Positions 52,005-64,000 of a DNA stretch of 64,000 nucleotides are shown piece by piece. The notes under the pieces are model-generated. The model made no database searches and was not told where the DNA came from. It worked only from the letters and a program-made list of their open reading frames with translations. Numbering within the stretch: the first letter of the stretch is position 1; the number at the start of each line of letters is the position of its first letter. The translations under genes and the position numbers were made by a program. This DNA comes from Hymenolepis diminuta. Taxonomy: Eukaryota; Platyhelminthes; Cestoda; Cyclophyllidea; Hymenolepididae. The DNA lies in assembly GCA_900708905.1 (NCBI GenBank), contig CAADRB010000018.1:1790901-1854900 (forward strand), in the 5' to 3' direction.

Positions 52005-55000
52005 AGCGAATTCAATTTCAAATGATGGATAATTTTTCATCCTCCTCACATCGGTATGATGATTATATTCTGTTGATCTCTGGATATCAGGGGTCACAAT
52101 ATCCAGGATGATTTTGACTGGTTTCTTATTCAATTCTGAAAATGCAACTGCACGCGGAAACCATAGACACTCGCATTAATTTTAAAATGAATATCAGAGA
52201 GTACTTAGGTCACTGTCTGAACCCGCAAACCCAGAAACAGTGGCATAGGACACTCATGGCCAGATTATGATTTTTTCACAAAATAACCTATAATTAACAG
52301 ATGATCTACATTTCGGGAGGGTTTGCAATTGCTTTTTTGTTTCTCTTTTGTAACATTTCTTCTACGATTATGTACTTATTACCAATGGAATAAAAACAGC
52401 TTTTTTTAAGTTAAGAAGTTCAGTTTAGTTACACTTTGTATAGATCTGCTGATCAATTTCTTCTGAATACGGCTACTTCAAATTAGAAATACTTAAAACG
52501 CATTATTACCTTTCAGCTTCAGGTATAAGAATAATAATAATTTCTAAAGAATAATTAGAGGGCGTGAGAATCTGCCTCTTGTCCGAACACGACTTCCTAT
52601 TTCCCCATTCTGACTCTGAATTTCTCATGTCGACATCAATGTCGGCTGATTTGGAAAATAATAATTTATCCCGAAAACTTTGATATTAAATTCTTTGATA
52701 TTAATTTTTCATTCTTCTTATTCTTTTTTAAAATGATTTCAGTTAAGCATAGCACCGAATGATCCAAAATAGAGAAAATTAAAGTTGAAAGATATGGATT
52801 GCTATTAAGCTCCTTGAGAATTAGACAGTTCTCACATATTTTGGAGTATTAACTCAGACAATTGGCAAAGAAATTGCTCAAAATATATCTGAATGAAATC
52901 TAAGAAGATTTAGTAAGGCCAGTTTAATCAGAGAAGGAAATGACTGTTTTCTAGTAATACCCAGACTTCACTCTTCAAAATCCAATTTGAGCACTCCTTT
53001 CTCTTTCACCCCCTTTCAAGAAAGTCATATGCCCATGCGCTTTTAAGAAAATTAAAAAAGGCGTCCGAAGTTTAGCAATTAAGCAGTGCACTCAAATGCC
53101 AAGTAACTGTTATGTTCTCTCCCTTACCTTACTCTGCAAAATTGAACACATTCCTTCCTATTTTCAATTGATTAGAGCCTTACAGGACGACTGAGAAGTA
53201 ACTCCTTTTTAAAATTGAGAAAAAATTATTATTTGAAATACCTACACAACATTAAGTTAAAATTGATATTCGAATTACATTCAATCACCTGTCCGCAGTT
53301 TCTTAAACCGCTCAGAAACTAAATAAAGAATACAATGTAATTTTGTTTTCGGGTGACAGTTCTTGAGGGTTTTTGCATCGACTTGAACTTGTACTTCCGT
53401 ATTTATTCATCCCCAAATTGGTATTCTAAAAGTTGCTTTCTGATTATCATAGTTCTTGTCACAGTTCTTGAGAGTTTAAATTTATGGAGACCTTAATAAG
53501 CAATTGTTCTCTACCCTGCGAAATCTATTCACCGTACAAGTTAACCACACAGGTACGAGATAATCGAGTTGGTTTAAAGGATGTAATACTACATCTATGA
53601 CTTTGAAATTCTTTGGCTTATTTTTTTTGTTTAAAACTTTCAATCCTTAAGATTCCCGAAATAATTATTAAATGGAATCTAAAATCAAAGTAGCCTACTA
53701 TTCTGTTTCCAGTGTTTGGCTTTGGAAATTATAAGGATTTAAGTATGAATAATAAACCAATAATTGAGTTTTGCACTTTTGCAATATCTAAGGGTTCCAT
53801 TAATTTTTCCGCCTTCCATCCTAGACCATAATGAGGCCTACGAAGATTCGTGAGGAAGGCAGATGTAAGATAAAGAGAGATATCGAGACGGAATATAAGA
53901 AGCTAAAGCCAGACCAAGCAATAAGATCAAATGCAGTGATTGCTAAGGCAGCCACCTTTCAATAGAAGAGCTGGCACCGACTTCTGCCAAACACCCTTCT
54001 CTACTCCATGTGGCGCGTGAGATGCGTGCAGTAAATCATTTTCTCCTACTGAATCGCTGCAGCAGCAGCTATAAAATGCTTTGTGGGGGCTATAATGTTC
54101 TACCACACCGAGATAAAGCACATTCATGTCTAAATCGACCTTTATAATTTCTACCCATCTCTCATGCTCCAAGCCATTAATCAAACTGAGCCATATATAT
54201 CTTAATGCCCCTTAATTTGTTTAGGGATTTGAATGGTCAATTTGATCCAACTATCGATTCTTACCAGATTTCTAAATCTATCAGCTTATTCCTTGTATAA
54301 CTCACATTACCCTTTTAGCATTGCACCGACCTTCCCTGTTATCCGATAACTGCGTTCTTTATTGTTAACAGATACTTTTATTTACGAAGATAATATGTAG
54401 TATATCATTGGGGTTCGGGATTAATACTGTCGCACAACTCCGCTCGAATGAAAATATACTGTCACTTTGTCAAACGATTCTTTGAAGAATTAAATATCAA
54501 ACCTGGAGACGACATTCTTATTTGTGACGCATCAGCCACCCTTGCTTGTTAAAATACTTAAAGCCACCAAAAATTAGGCATTGGAAGACCATGTTGATCG
54601 TAGCTCCAAGGATCAGTAATTCCTTCGATAATGCAAAAGCATTGATTTTTTGGACCTTTTTAATGAGTTGGGACTGTACTGTTTTCATTCGAACTCCTTT
54701 GAGGTGGTGAAATGCTAAGAGAGGTCGGATACCGCATATTTATTCGCTTTGACTATGTCAGACAGATTTTATTGATTGAAGCCACGAGGTCATATCCCAT
54801 CGGTTCACAATCAAACCTTTCTAGCTTCTTAAATTAGCGTTTTTCGAACCATGGACCTACTGTAACATCTTTTGACTTATAAAAACTTCCATGTCATTAA
54901 TGAAACGCTCGTTCGATTAAACGCTTAATTAAAATCGGTTCATGGTTCATTTTTATAAAAGGAATCTAATTTTTCCATTATTAATGACAAAAGGCTTTTA

Positions 55001-56995
55001 AGATTGTGATGGTGTATGCATAAATAACAAAGGATGGTTTACTATTGCGAAGAGGAAAATATAACACATTTATTAAAACTACTTCTACTCTTTCTTAAAC
55101 GCTTTTTATCGTCACAAAAGTCGGACTTTTTCCTTCAGTAATTTTGACGCTTAGATGATAACTGCAGTTGATGAGACTGATGTCAGGTGAAAATTTATCT
55201 GTTAAGTCGTGACGAAAGCAGAAGTTGTCTCCATAGTGGGATAATAAATGATGGTTCTCATTAAGGCTTAAATAAGATTTTTAAGTTGCTTTTTGCACTG
55301 TTAAAGTTATCACTTCTTGCCTGAGGTCAAAGGTCTTTGATACGTATTCAATGCTTGATATAACATTTGAGTTTTTTCCACTTCCCAGAGAAAATCTTAC
55401 GAATTGTTGTGTTTATTCAAGCGTATATTCACCTCAATTTTCTTTCATTCATCGTATTATAAATTAAGCATACGAGAATTAATAGATTGAATAAAATGAT
55501 TATAAATATCAAATAAACATAAATATCAGATTAAATGTCTGGTTTTATAAATAAAACTGAAACAAAAGTTAATTAACGATGAAGAAAGTTGATGGAATTT
55601 TAAATTACTTTTTTTTGCGCTTGAATTGCAAAAGACATTACTATATAATCTGAATGTAAATAAGAACATCGATTATATTTTGAGGAAAATTTATGTATTT
55701 ATTTGCATGCAGATAGCCGAAACACAACCTACGCGCCTGCCGGGTCACAGAGGTCTCGACGCCCATGTCCATCAGTTCACACCCGATATGTCTAATGATC
55801 ATCCACATTAAGTAATGTTTGATAAATTTCTGATTCATAAGGATGCGTCTTTAGCTGGCGAAAGTAGAGGATATTTTAAATTGATTTAGTAAAACACATT
55901 AAAAGAGAGATTTAAAGTAGTTAAGATGCCAAAGATGGAAGCTGGAAGGAGAAGCTACATATAAAGAGGAGTTGGTCCGTAGGAGTTAAAAACAAGAGCT
56001 GGGACAGGATTAAATAAAGGGGTATGGTTAGAAGGGATGTTTATAGATTTATGGTCGGCAAACATCGTTCGATTAGATAAAAAGCAGTGTGGAACTTCTC
56101 TAGGGGTTTAAAGATAAATGCATGGCAATTAAGAAGTTTAAAAAGAGTAGAATTATGTCTCACAACTTTTGAGCATACATGCTGGTGTACGCAGGATGAT
56201 AAGATCCTGTCAAATGATAACGCTACCTAAAACTCAGTGACAATCAGTCATGTTCAACTCATGAAATTTTGATCTGAAAAAAAATTAACAGTGGTATTCA
56301 GGTCCCCACGTGATGAACTTCCTGTTGGTGGTGAACTGGATGGACCAAAGATCTATAATCAGGGAGACAACATAACTGATGTAAAGTACTCGAAATCAGG
56401 AGTTCCATGTAAAATGCAGATCCCAGTTTATTCTATCTTGCACCAATAAAACTTGGAATATTTTGAATTTTCCAGACTGGATAAATACGGATGTATGCTT
56501 TCTTGAAGGCTCTGATGAATTCGAACGGATATGTGGGATGCAAAATTATTGAAAGGCGAACAAAAGCTAAATCTCGCCTCTGAAAACCGACATCTATCGC
56601 AATTTTCAGTCAATTATCTTCAAGTCTTAACTCCATCAGAATAAAATATTCCCAAAATATTTCAAGGGATGAAAGATTGACAGTCATAATGCAGAGATAT
56701 CTGGCTATTAAGACAGAAATATTCTAATTCCATTCTTCCCTCAGCAAATAGTTTGTCGAAAGTTATGTACTCCCTTCCCTTATCCAAATCAGATATTTAA
56801 TTCGATATTTTGAGAAAATGGACTGAATAGAAAACGTGAGGAAGGAGATGGCATGGAATTGAATATAGTAACATTAAAATTAATGTCTTTTTCTTCTCTT
56901 ATAGATGAACCTCGTTTGTAGAGAATATAGACATGGTCTCCAGCATCCTCTTATCTGTTGTCATTTTAAAGGATCGAAAAATGTGTCCTTAGTGT

Positions 56996-57070
56996 GAGGC
57001 CACATGATAAACTCCATTTGAGACACGACATTCGGAATACGATTGACATCTGTCATCATGCCTATTCCGT
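56996..57070 (+). repeat. dispersed repeat family C, copy 2
   Basis: Carries ggccacatgataaactcc then atttgagacac, matching 40318-40400 in the same orientation. Confidence 0.45.
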
Positions 57071-57504
57071 TAATTTATTAAACAATTGTAATTGACGGAA
57101 TATACTTAGATATGATAATGTCGTGATCTGTTTTGTCTGGATCTTCTGGGTTGTATGTATAATTCTCATTAAGTTTCATGTATTCTGTATGTTACTAGAA
57201 TTTTCCAATCTGCAGTTTAGACAAATTTACTAGAAGTGACCAGTATTCTAAATTCATAAAATGCGATTTTGGTATTATGCTCAATTAAATTTAACTAGAG
57301 CTTCTGAACAGTGTTCATAAGCTTCAAATGTAACTGAACTCAGCCAATCTAACTGAAAAGTTTGTAATATTTCGTTGTACCTAATTCACCAGATCTCGCT
57401 CTTCTGGAACAGCCCTCGCTATCACAATTGAAATGGTCAATTCTGCTATTGATTTGCCAGTCTTATTAACCCATCAGTAGTGCAAGTACTTTGTGTTAGA
57501 AAAA

Positions 57505-57720
57505 TGTTACATATTCGACGTTCATCGACGCGTAACCGGTGAAGGGAATGGTCGATCGCACCAATTAAATCTAGCCAACAAATGGGAGCTGGTAGAATTT
57601 AAATTTCTCACCAAGGGGGCTGCATGATGCTTTTTCTATATTCGAGATGAGTTTTGAAAAACGTCCATGGTGAATTGGGAGTTATGATCCTTTATTTATG
57701 ATACAGGCTGAGGCTTCTCC
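57505..57720 (+). repeat. dispersed repeat family D, copy 1 (partner at 61940-62115)
   Basis: Shared ordered blocks include tacatattcga / tacatatttcga, gttcatcg / gtccatcg, ggtgaaggga / agtgagtgga, taaatctag / taagtctag and ggctgcatgatgc / ggctccatgatcc. Both copies are in the plus orientation. The partner is inside a Prospero-gene intron. Confidence 0.5.
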
Positions 57721-59457
57721 TTCTATTCCATGACGAATTCCTTCAATTATGAGAATTTTCAGCATATATCTAATCTGATATTGGTCAGTGTAACTCTATC
57801 CTTCTTCCTCCTAACCTCAAAGCATACAAACCTTCTTTCTCAAAATATAAAATACTATCGATAAGGCAGTGCGTGACAGCCTAAGATGCATATAAAGGGA
57901 AAAGGAACGCGCGAAGCTCTACATACCTTGTCTACTTGAGATGAAATGAGAAGAGAGGGAGGGAGAGGAAGGTGGGCAAGTGGGTATCGTTTTTTGTCTT
58001 GGTCGAGTGACTTATGACAAGAATGTCTTGCGTGTTATGAATCCCAGTATTCAGACGATATCTGACACAACTATCTTACATGAAATGTCTTTCTCTTTCC
58101 ATACCTCTTTCCTCTTCTCATAAAATCATTCATTTTAGGAAGCAAAGAAAACTGATTTGGTAATATTTATAATATGCGGTGAATGAAAGTTAGCATTAAG
58201 TAGCACCAATCCAGTCTACATGAAGCTATTCTAATAACCTGACGAAGTTAGTCTTTGAGATATCTCCTTACAAATATAACGATCTTTCTCACGGCTAACA
58301 ATATACAACAGTCTTCTAAATAGGAAGCTTAAAAGTTTAGGTCAGATCATCCTTACATTGTACAAGAGGAAGAATGAGAGGAGGGAGAAGAGGTAAGAAT
58401 TAGAAATTAGGAGGGGATTAGCATCGGCCCTGAGCGAATGAAAATAGGGTTGTGATAAAGATGCACAACAGGGGAGCTTCAAATGTTTGTTAGATAATCA
58501 AACAACAAAAAAATCACCATCAAAGTTGTGCTATCACGAGCGTATGCTAAGAGCGATCTTTTTTAGCTTGAAACCAAACAGCCCCTATCTAATATGGATG
58601 TCAATCTTTACAGAGCTGTAACATTTGGTAAAAAATTATCATATATATTTCTTTGACTATATTAACATTTATTTTATTTTTACATCCCTTTAATGTTGAA
58701 AATAATGTTTAATTGTTAAATTGTTTATCCAACCTAATAAATAACCTTGTCGAGAGCAGAATTTCCCCGAGGTAACTGGATATCGTTACATAAAGTTCTG
58801 AAATCATCAAATTTATCTCCCTTTTCCTCTCTTCTGCCATTTTTGGCGTGGAATGGCGGGAATTGGCTGGGAATACATTAGTTTTCCATTTTGTAAATGA
58901 ATACCTTGGTTTTGAAAACAAACATCTAGCACTATTGTCCTTCGTAAGTTGTCAATTCTAAAGTCTATTTGAAAGAAGTTGCCTAAAATATTTTGATTCA
59001 TGAAGTTCCTAAGTTTGTCTGATACTCAACATCAAATGAAATCGTCACTTTTCAGAACTGAATTTTCAAGTTTCATTTCCCTCTTTCACAATTAAATGTA
59101 GCATAAAAACCCATACAACCCCTTTTGCAACTTGTTTCTCCTTGATATGAATCGTAATCGATAAGTCGAATTAAACTAACTCTATTTCCTACCTAATGTA
59201 ATGTGTCAGTTGTGTTATGAAAAAAAGAATCCGATTTCCCTTATTGTTTGTAAAATAGACATTCTTGGATCTTTAAAACGAACTTCATTCGGGCCGTCGA
59301 CATTTGAAAAACGACCACAGCATAAACTGCAGCACATGAATTTCGGTTTCCTTTAGGCCTTCTTATTGGAAAGTGAAATATTTAATCTATAGGTAGAAAT
59401 TCACGCAGACTTGATCTTTTGACATTGAGAAACATTGATAAAAGGTAATTCTCAATA

Positions 59458-59485
59458 AAGAATTTTATTTTGAAATAAAATTCTT
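59458..59485. terminator. palindrome carrying AATAAA on both strands, 3' of the Prospero gene
   Basis: Arms AAGAATTTTATTT and its exact complement flank a 2-nt centre. On the minus strand AATAAA (59464-59469) lies about 120 nt beyond the Prospero stop codon and is the best poly(A) signal for that gene. The plus strand carries AATAAA in the other arm. Confidence 0.6.
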
Positions 59486-59590
59486 CATAAACAACTGGTT
59501 TTAACCACAAATATATCTGTAGAATATATAGAACATGTAGCCTGCATGACAGGGGAATAAAAATAGAAAAAAAGACAAGCATCTCTGTAA

Positions 59591-62500
59591 TCAGGCTTCC
59601 GCCGATAATTGGGAAATCCAAGCGGGGTCCCTGAAGAATTCAGGGATGGGTTGGTCCATCCTAGCAATTATTTTGTAGATGGGCTTCTTCCAAGATTGTT
59701 CGGCGTCTTTTCCTGCCAAAATAGCCATAAAGAACTCTCGTAGAGTCCTTTCAACTACTACTCGAAATTCATCAGGTACCTAGAAAAAATCGAAATGAAG
59801 CGTTGATACTATTTTATAACTTCCTGGAAACCTATATATCTTTATACTTACTTCAATCTGTTGATTACGATTGTAATGTTGAACCAGTGTCCTGAAGATT
59901 TCACTCTCAGTGGTAACAGCTAACTCAAGTGGATCTCGAATACCTTGACTAATAGCTTGTCTTGCCGTTTTATCTATTGTGATGTAGTAGAATTCACTGA
60001 AATAAAAAAGAGGAATTAGTTTCTTTGACAGGATAAAAACGCACTTAAGCCATGAAAAAACTAGTCATTTTGTCGTTAAAACACTTCGCCTTCTCATTTC
60101 GATCTTAATGGTGTCCTGTCAGATATATAGTGGTCTTACCTTGTTATTGTTTCCCTCAATAACAAAACGCACTCTTTTAAATGTGAAAAGACAAATGATA
60201 GTTGATTCTTTTCTTCCGCAAATTGAGCAAAAAATCATCCATTTAAATAGTATCTGTAATTTCTAGATGCAGGGTGCTTTATTCACAAATTCATTGCGTG
60301 CATTAAAACGCCTTCCAAAAAGGGGCAATTCTACTTTCGCATGAGTAATTAAATTTCTTCGGGTATAAATCTGCAAACACCGCTGAGTTTTCCCTCCTCC
60401 TTCTATAGCACAAAATGTATTCTTAGTCTTTGCTTGACTTTTACCCGCTTGCCACCTTATAATGCTCGCCTTTCATCACAATTAAACCGCTTGAAGATTG
60501 GGGTGAGACGGTGAACTGTATACTTATCCCATAAGATGAAATTGCGTGCTATGGCTTTGAATAAATTAAATTCACCTTTTACTGAATGGCGCGTTTTTGT
60601 CTCCTTGAGATATTTCCAACTCTCTTACTTTTCCAATTCGTAAATAGGATTTTGAAAAAAATACTCACCGAAAATTACTAAACCATTTTACGAGTTGAGC
60701 AGTGTTATGCTTTTGGAATTCTACGTCGATGAAATACGACCTTAGGAGATTTGAATTGGGATATCTGGTATAGAAGAACATGAGTTTGGCCTTCCTCAAG
60801 TGAACAGGAGTTAAAGTAGTTGTCTGTAATGAAGAAAAGGAATGAAGAGACACGGTTTGTTAAAGATGGTTTGCTTTTCCCCCAACTTTTTTCTAAACAA
60901 GTATACGCATTAAATTGTCCCTTCTAAATCGCCAATCTATTGTTATTCCCTGTTTCTTTGTCACGCAAGAGTGAACTCTGTTGTGCTCTATTGCATTTTG
61001 TTATTATCGGAGGAAATTTCATCTCTCTTTGTAGGACGGCAACCTGAAAAATTGTGCTGAGGCGTGTTATTATCTCCTCCTCTTATATATAAGCGACCAC
61101 TTTCTATGCCATGCTTGACCACATTTCTTATTTAGCTACATCTGTATAGTCTGAGTGCCTACTACCCCTGACCATACTCTCCTTCTCCCCCCTTCTAGGA
61201 AGTTGGAAACTCTACGAAGAATAGAGAGGGGAGGGATGTAGGTGAAACGGGAGGGAGGGGGAGGGGGGATGGAATAAGTTATCAGGACAATACACAGTAC
61301 ACTTCCATGACTACAAGTCACTTATAAGCAGCAGCAGTAGCTACTCCACCCTCTTTCTTGGGGATGAATTGATACTTTTAAGTAAGGGTGAGGAAGAGAG
61401 TTAAATGTACATCACCACAAACTTCCTTTGCGGATAACGGGCAGAAAGGAGCACAATGGACTTGTTATTTGTGTTCCACGGCATAAGCGGGGTACACTAG
61501 TCCCATCTCTTCCCTTGGGCCTCATATCTTACCCTCTTCTATTCCCTACCTTTACACCCTTATTTGCCCTAGTTGTTACAGTTTTCAGACGTCGTTTGAG
61601 GACTGAGCTACCTGCAGAAGAGCGGAGTAAACAAGTAAAGGCGAGGAAGGTCTGTTTGTGGGATTTCATAATTAACGTAACTTGGTTGGGTGTCTTCTAT
61701 TCAGTTCTTCTCACAATCGTTTCCACAGAAAAGTAAGCAATCCCAGCGCTGCCACTAAGTTTAAAGTATAATACTCACCTAAGCCAAATTAAATGACTAT
61801 TTCCTTGTAAAAATATGTAAGACTATATCACATTGAGTACTTGCTCATACAACATTTGCATAAATATTACTTCATTAAGTTCATTTTCTGTGCGTCAGTG
61901 TTGCCTGATCAACGTGCATGTTGACAAAACAAGGGATTACATATTTCGATGTCCATCGCTGCACGTCCAGTGAGTGGAGTGGATGATCACAATGATTAAG
62001 TCTAGTTGATAAATAATTTGACGGGAATCGCATGTATCACTAGAATGGCTCCATGATCCTATCGGTCTACATTAGTTGAGTGTTGAAAAGGACTTTTCGT
62101 AAAGGACTTGGGAATTAGGACAGAGGCCAATAATGGCAAATGAATTCGAGTTTCTTGGAGATAGTTCGAGACGATATCTCAAAGAATTCGGAAATTGCTG
62201 CTGTTAGTTAGATTTATTTTAAATTAAAGACTCAAATTTCCATAAATTTCTGGATCAAATAGGGGATTTTTAATGACTAAATTGTTGCTTCTCTATGGCG
62301 TCGGAGAGAATGACAGATAGAATATGCGGACACAACAGCTGAACAGTTCGCCTGTCAGACTGTCGTGGAAGACCCCACATTAATTTAACTGGATATGACG
62401 TGAAAACAAGTTCTATTCAATTCTTGAATTACATCTAACTTGTTAGTGTAATGCTGACAATTTTTAGCATCCTTTTGTTGTGGTAACACAAATGTCCACT

Positions 62501-64000
62501 AAACTGAACATAAATGTACAAATTGTATATATGGCTTTACAAAGTGAATCAAGAAGCTCAATATGCTTATTTTACCATAAAAACCAGAAGTCATTATCAA
62601 TGCACCATCGCTTTGATGTCGAAAGAGAGATTAAAAAGCCCGTCGGTGACATCAAATATTACTGTATCAGTGTAACCATGGTAGCCAGTCTCTGATTCAG
62701 GCTATGGTCTGATAAGAACGCTTGTTTACCACTGGAAATCTATTTTTGAGAGAGGCTACATATATGTCCCTAAGATTTTCATACTTTTCATATAAGGAAT
62801 TTGCTCTTACCAGTGGGAGAGGGTGTGCAGCGATTGAAGAATGAAGACGAGTGGAACCATCATCAGTGATTGACGTTGGTATCCGATAGGGTCTTGCATC
62901 TCCTCCATAATTCAATATCGATGCCGTATTCGTCACTCTTCGACTACCTATCGATCGATTGCGCCTTATTGGTGCTGGTTCAGATAATCCAGAAGAGCAT
63001 GGGGTCGGTATTGGTGATGTATCAGGACACAGAGGGTGAGGTAAAGGGAACTGTGGAGTCCCACTTAAAAATGGGGGTGGTTGGAAGAATGGCAGGAAGG
63101 GATTGGTTGTTGGAAGCGTCTTGTTAAAAAAACTGGGCCTCTCCGCCGTATTAGATAGTGAAGGCAATGTTAAAGGAAGCAGGTTTTTAAGGTACTCCAT
63201 AAATTTTGGGCTGGGATTGAAGGAACATCCAAGCATGTATTTAGCGAACAATGAATCCTCCACTCCAGTTGGAAATATTCCACTTGATGATGGCATTTTC
63301 TGTGGAGAAAGTCGAGTATCAGTAACCTTTGTTCTCTTTTTTCTCTGCGAAATCAATGAATTCTCAAATCCTTGACTGGAATCGAGAAGGGATGGATGGT
63401 TACTGCTGTCTTTATCCACAACTAAAGAAAGTGCCTCGGTTTGGTTAGCCGTCGTCGGTTCAACTGGACTACCAACGTTTGGTAACAAAAACTATTTAAA
63501 GAACAAAAGAGCGATTAAGTAATGCTATGGAATGAACAATCTCAATTCTTTAAAACTTACTGCAAGAGGCTTTTGTTTACATTTTTCGTTTACATCACTT
63601 GAATAAGGGAAAGTATTCGGCAACGGTTTTAAAAATAAAGCCTCAAGAGAATCTGTAAGATCTTGAGAAGGTGGGTAAAGGAGACCGAACATTTCTCTTG
63701 GAATAGAAGGGGAAAATACAGGAGAAGTCATTGCAATATTTGTTTGTGGACCGCAACGCTTCAATTTATCCTCATTCGAACTTTTATTTGACTCACCAAA
63801 CGGCGCTTCTTTCTTGTCCGTATTTTCCTTCGGCTTTTCAATATTTTTTAATAATTTAGCTATTTCTTTTCGCATTACTTCCTGCTCCGTTACACTGTGC
63901 TTCCCTAAGCTACATATAAACTTCATAATTTCATCTGCCGTACTTCTTCTTGATTCTACTTCCTTCACCTCAGAGGTACCATCATTTACTCTAACTTGTG
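59591..64000 (-). CDS. prospero: Prospero/PROX1 homeodomain transcription factor, 5' partial
   Basis: This nuclear DNA-binding factor controls cell-cycle exit and differentiation, notably of neural cells, in other animals. Exons in transcript order are 64000-63561 (open to the window edge), 63491-62811, 60823-60669, 59996-59852 and 59779-59591, with introns of 69, 1987, 672 and 72 nt, all GT/AG. They give 535 visible residues ending at TGA 59591-59593. The first two exons encode a Ser/Pro-rich, low-complexity region. The last three carry the whole homeo-Prospero domain: [33 protein letters not shown] (homeodomain recognition helix), [41 protein letters not shown] and [20 protein letters not shown]. 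The Arg codon of NFR/EFYY is split by an intron. The domain is about 160 residues, the usual size, with no missing key segment. The start codon lies to the right of the window. Confidence 0.96.
61249..61268 (+). other. G-quadruplex-type tract in the Prospero intron
   Basis: Four G runs of 3, 3, 5 and 6 with single-A loops on the plus strand, which is the template strand of the Prospero gene. The transcript would be C-rich here. Confidence 0.65.
61940..62115 (+). repeat. dispersed repeat family D, copy 2
   Basis: Diverged copy of 57505-57720 in the same orientation, lying in the large Prospero intron. Confidence 0.5.

Larger units (their letters stand above)
52005..59463. other. intergenic region without a recognisable gene
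   Basis: AT-rich, with no supported exon. A minus-strand ORF at 53927-54184 is the longest but has no recognisable motif. Dispersed repeat copies lie at about 56996-57070 and 57505-57720, and purine-rich runs lie at 57.95 and 58.37 kb. Confidence 0.55.
60824..62810 (-). other. 2-kb Prospero intron upstream of the homeodomain exons
   Basis: Phase 0, from GTAAGA after the HPLPL codons to CATTACAG before TTTLTPVHL. It contains a G-quadruplex-type tract (61249-61268), a dispersed repeat copy (61940-62115), and a 102-codon plus-strand ORF at 61428-61736 that I do not accept as a gene. Confidence 0.85.

Noticed and set aside
53927..54184. 85-codon minus-strand ORF in the intergenic region
   Set aside because: No recognised motif and no supporting neighbours. 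It could be part of an old repeat.
61428..61736. 102-codon plus-strand ORF with a hydrophobic end
   Set aside because: Begins at a non-ATG codon, lies antisense in a Prospero intron, and has no recognised domain.
62870..63375. Two plus-strand ORFs over the second Prospero exon
   Set aside because: Antisense shadows of the real coding exon, which has proper splice sites and continues into the homeodomain.

Overview
This is a eukaryotic nuclear window, AT-rich and mostly non-coding. The best guess for its source is a parasitic flatworm, probably a cestode with a Hymenolepis-like base composition. Three things support that. Genes are split by very short introns (34, 40, 69, 70, 72 and 79 nt) mixed with long ones (0.7 to 6.8 kb). 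The gene families are typical metazoan ones. The dead transposons resemble Gypsy and mariner families common in helminths. The species is an inference and no name can be read from the sequence.

Four protein-coding genes can be supported. (1) An I-BAR (IMD) protein of the MTSS1/MIM type lies on the minus strand at 3285-11268 and is partial at both ends. (2) A three-exon PLAC8-domain gene lies on the plus strand at 16885-17437. (3) A second PLAC8-domain gene lies on the minus strand at 24744-26911. It converges on the first and has the same intron positions and phases. (4) A Prospero/PROX1 homeodomain gene lies on the minus strand from 59591 to the right edge. Its complete homeo-Prospero domain is spread over three exons, and its 5' end is outside the window. 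The ORFs alone misread parts of these genes; the exon boundaries given here come from GT/AG sites and unbroken family homology across each junction.

Between the two PLAC8 genes lie a dead mariner element (about 17986-19343) and a dead Ty3/Gypsy element (about 19800-23385). A second Gypsy copy at about 48420-52004 is identical to the first over about 3.44 kb, including a 50-N gap at the same place, while the 140 bp to the left of that block have diverged. Scaffolding with a collapsed repeat is the simplest explanation.

The 27-48 kb and 52-59 kb stretches hold no recognisable gene. They contain dispersed low-copy repeats, purine-rich G-quadruplex-type tracts, a (CTAT)n microsatellite, and about eight same-orientation copies of a repeat (37.5-45.2 kb) whose short inverted segments are interleaved. 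The genes do not form a pathway. MTSS-type proteins act at the plasma membrane and actin cytoskeleton, Prospero is a nuclear transcription factor, and PLAC8 proteins are small Cys-rich proteins of unclear role.
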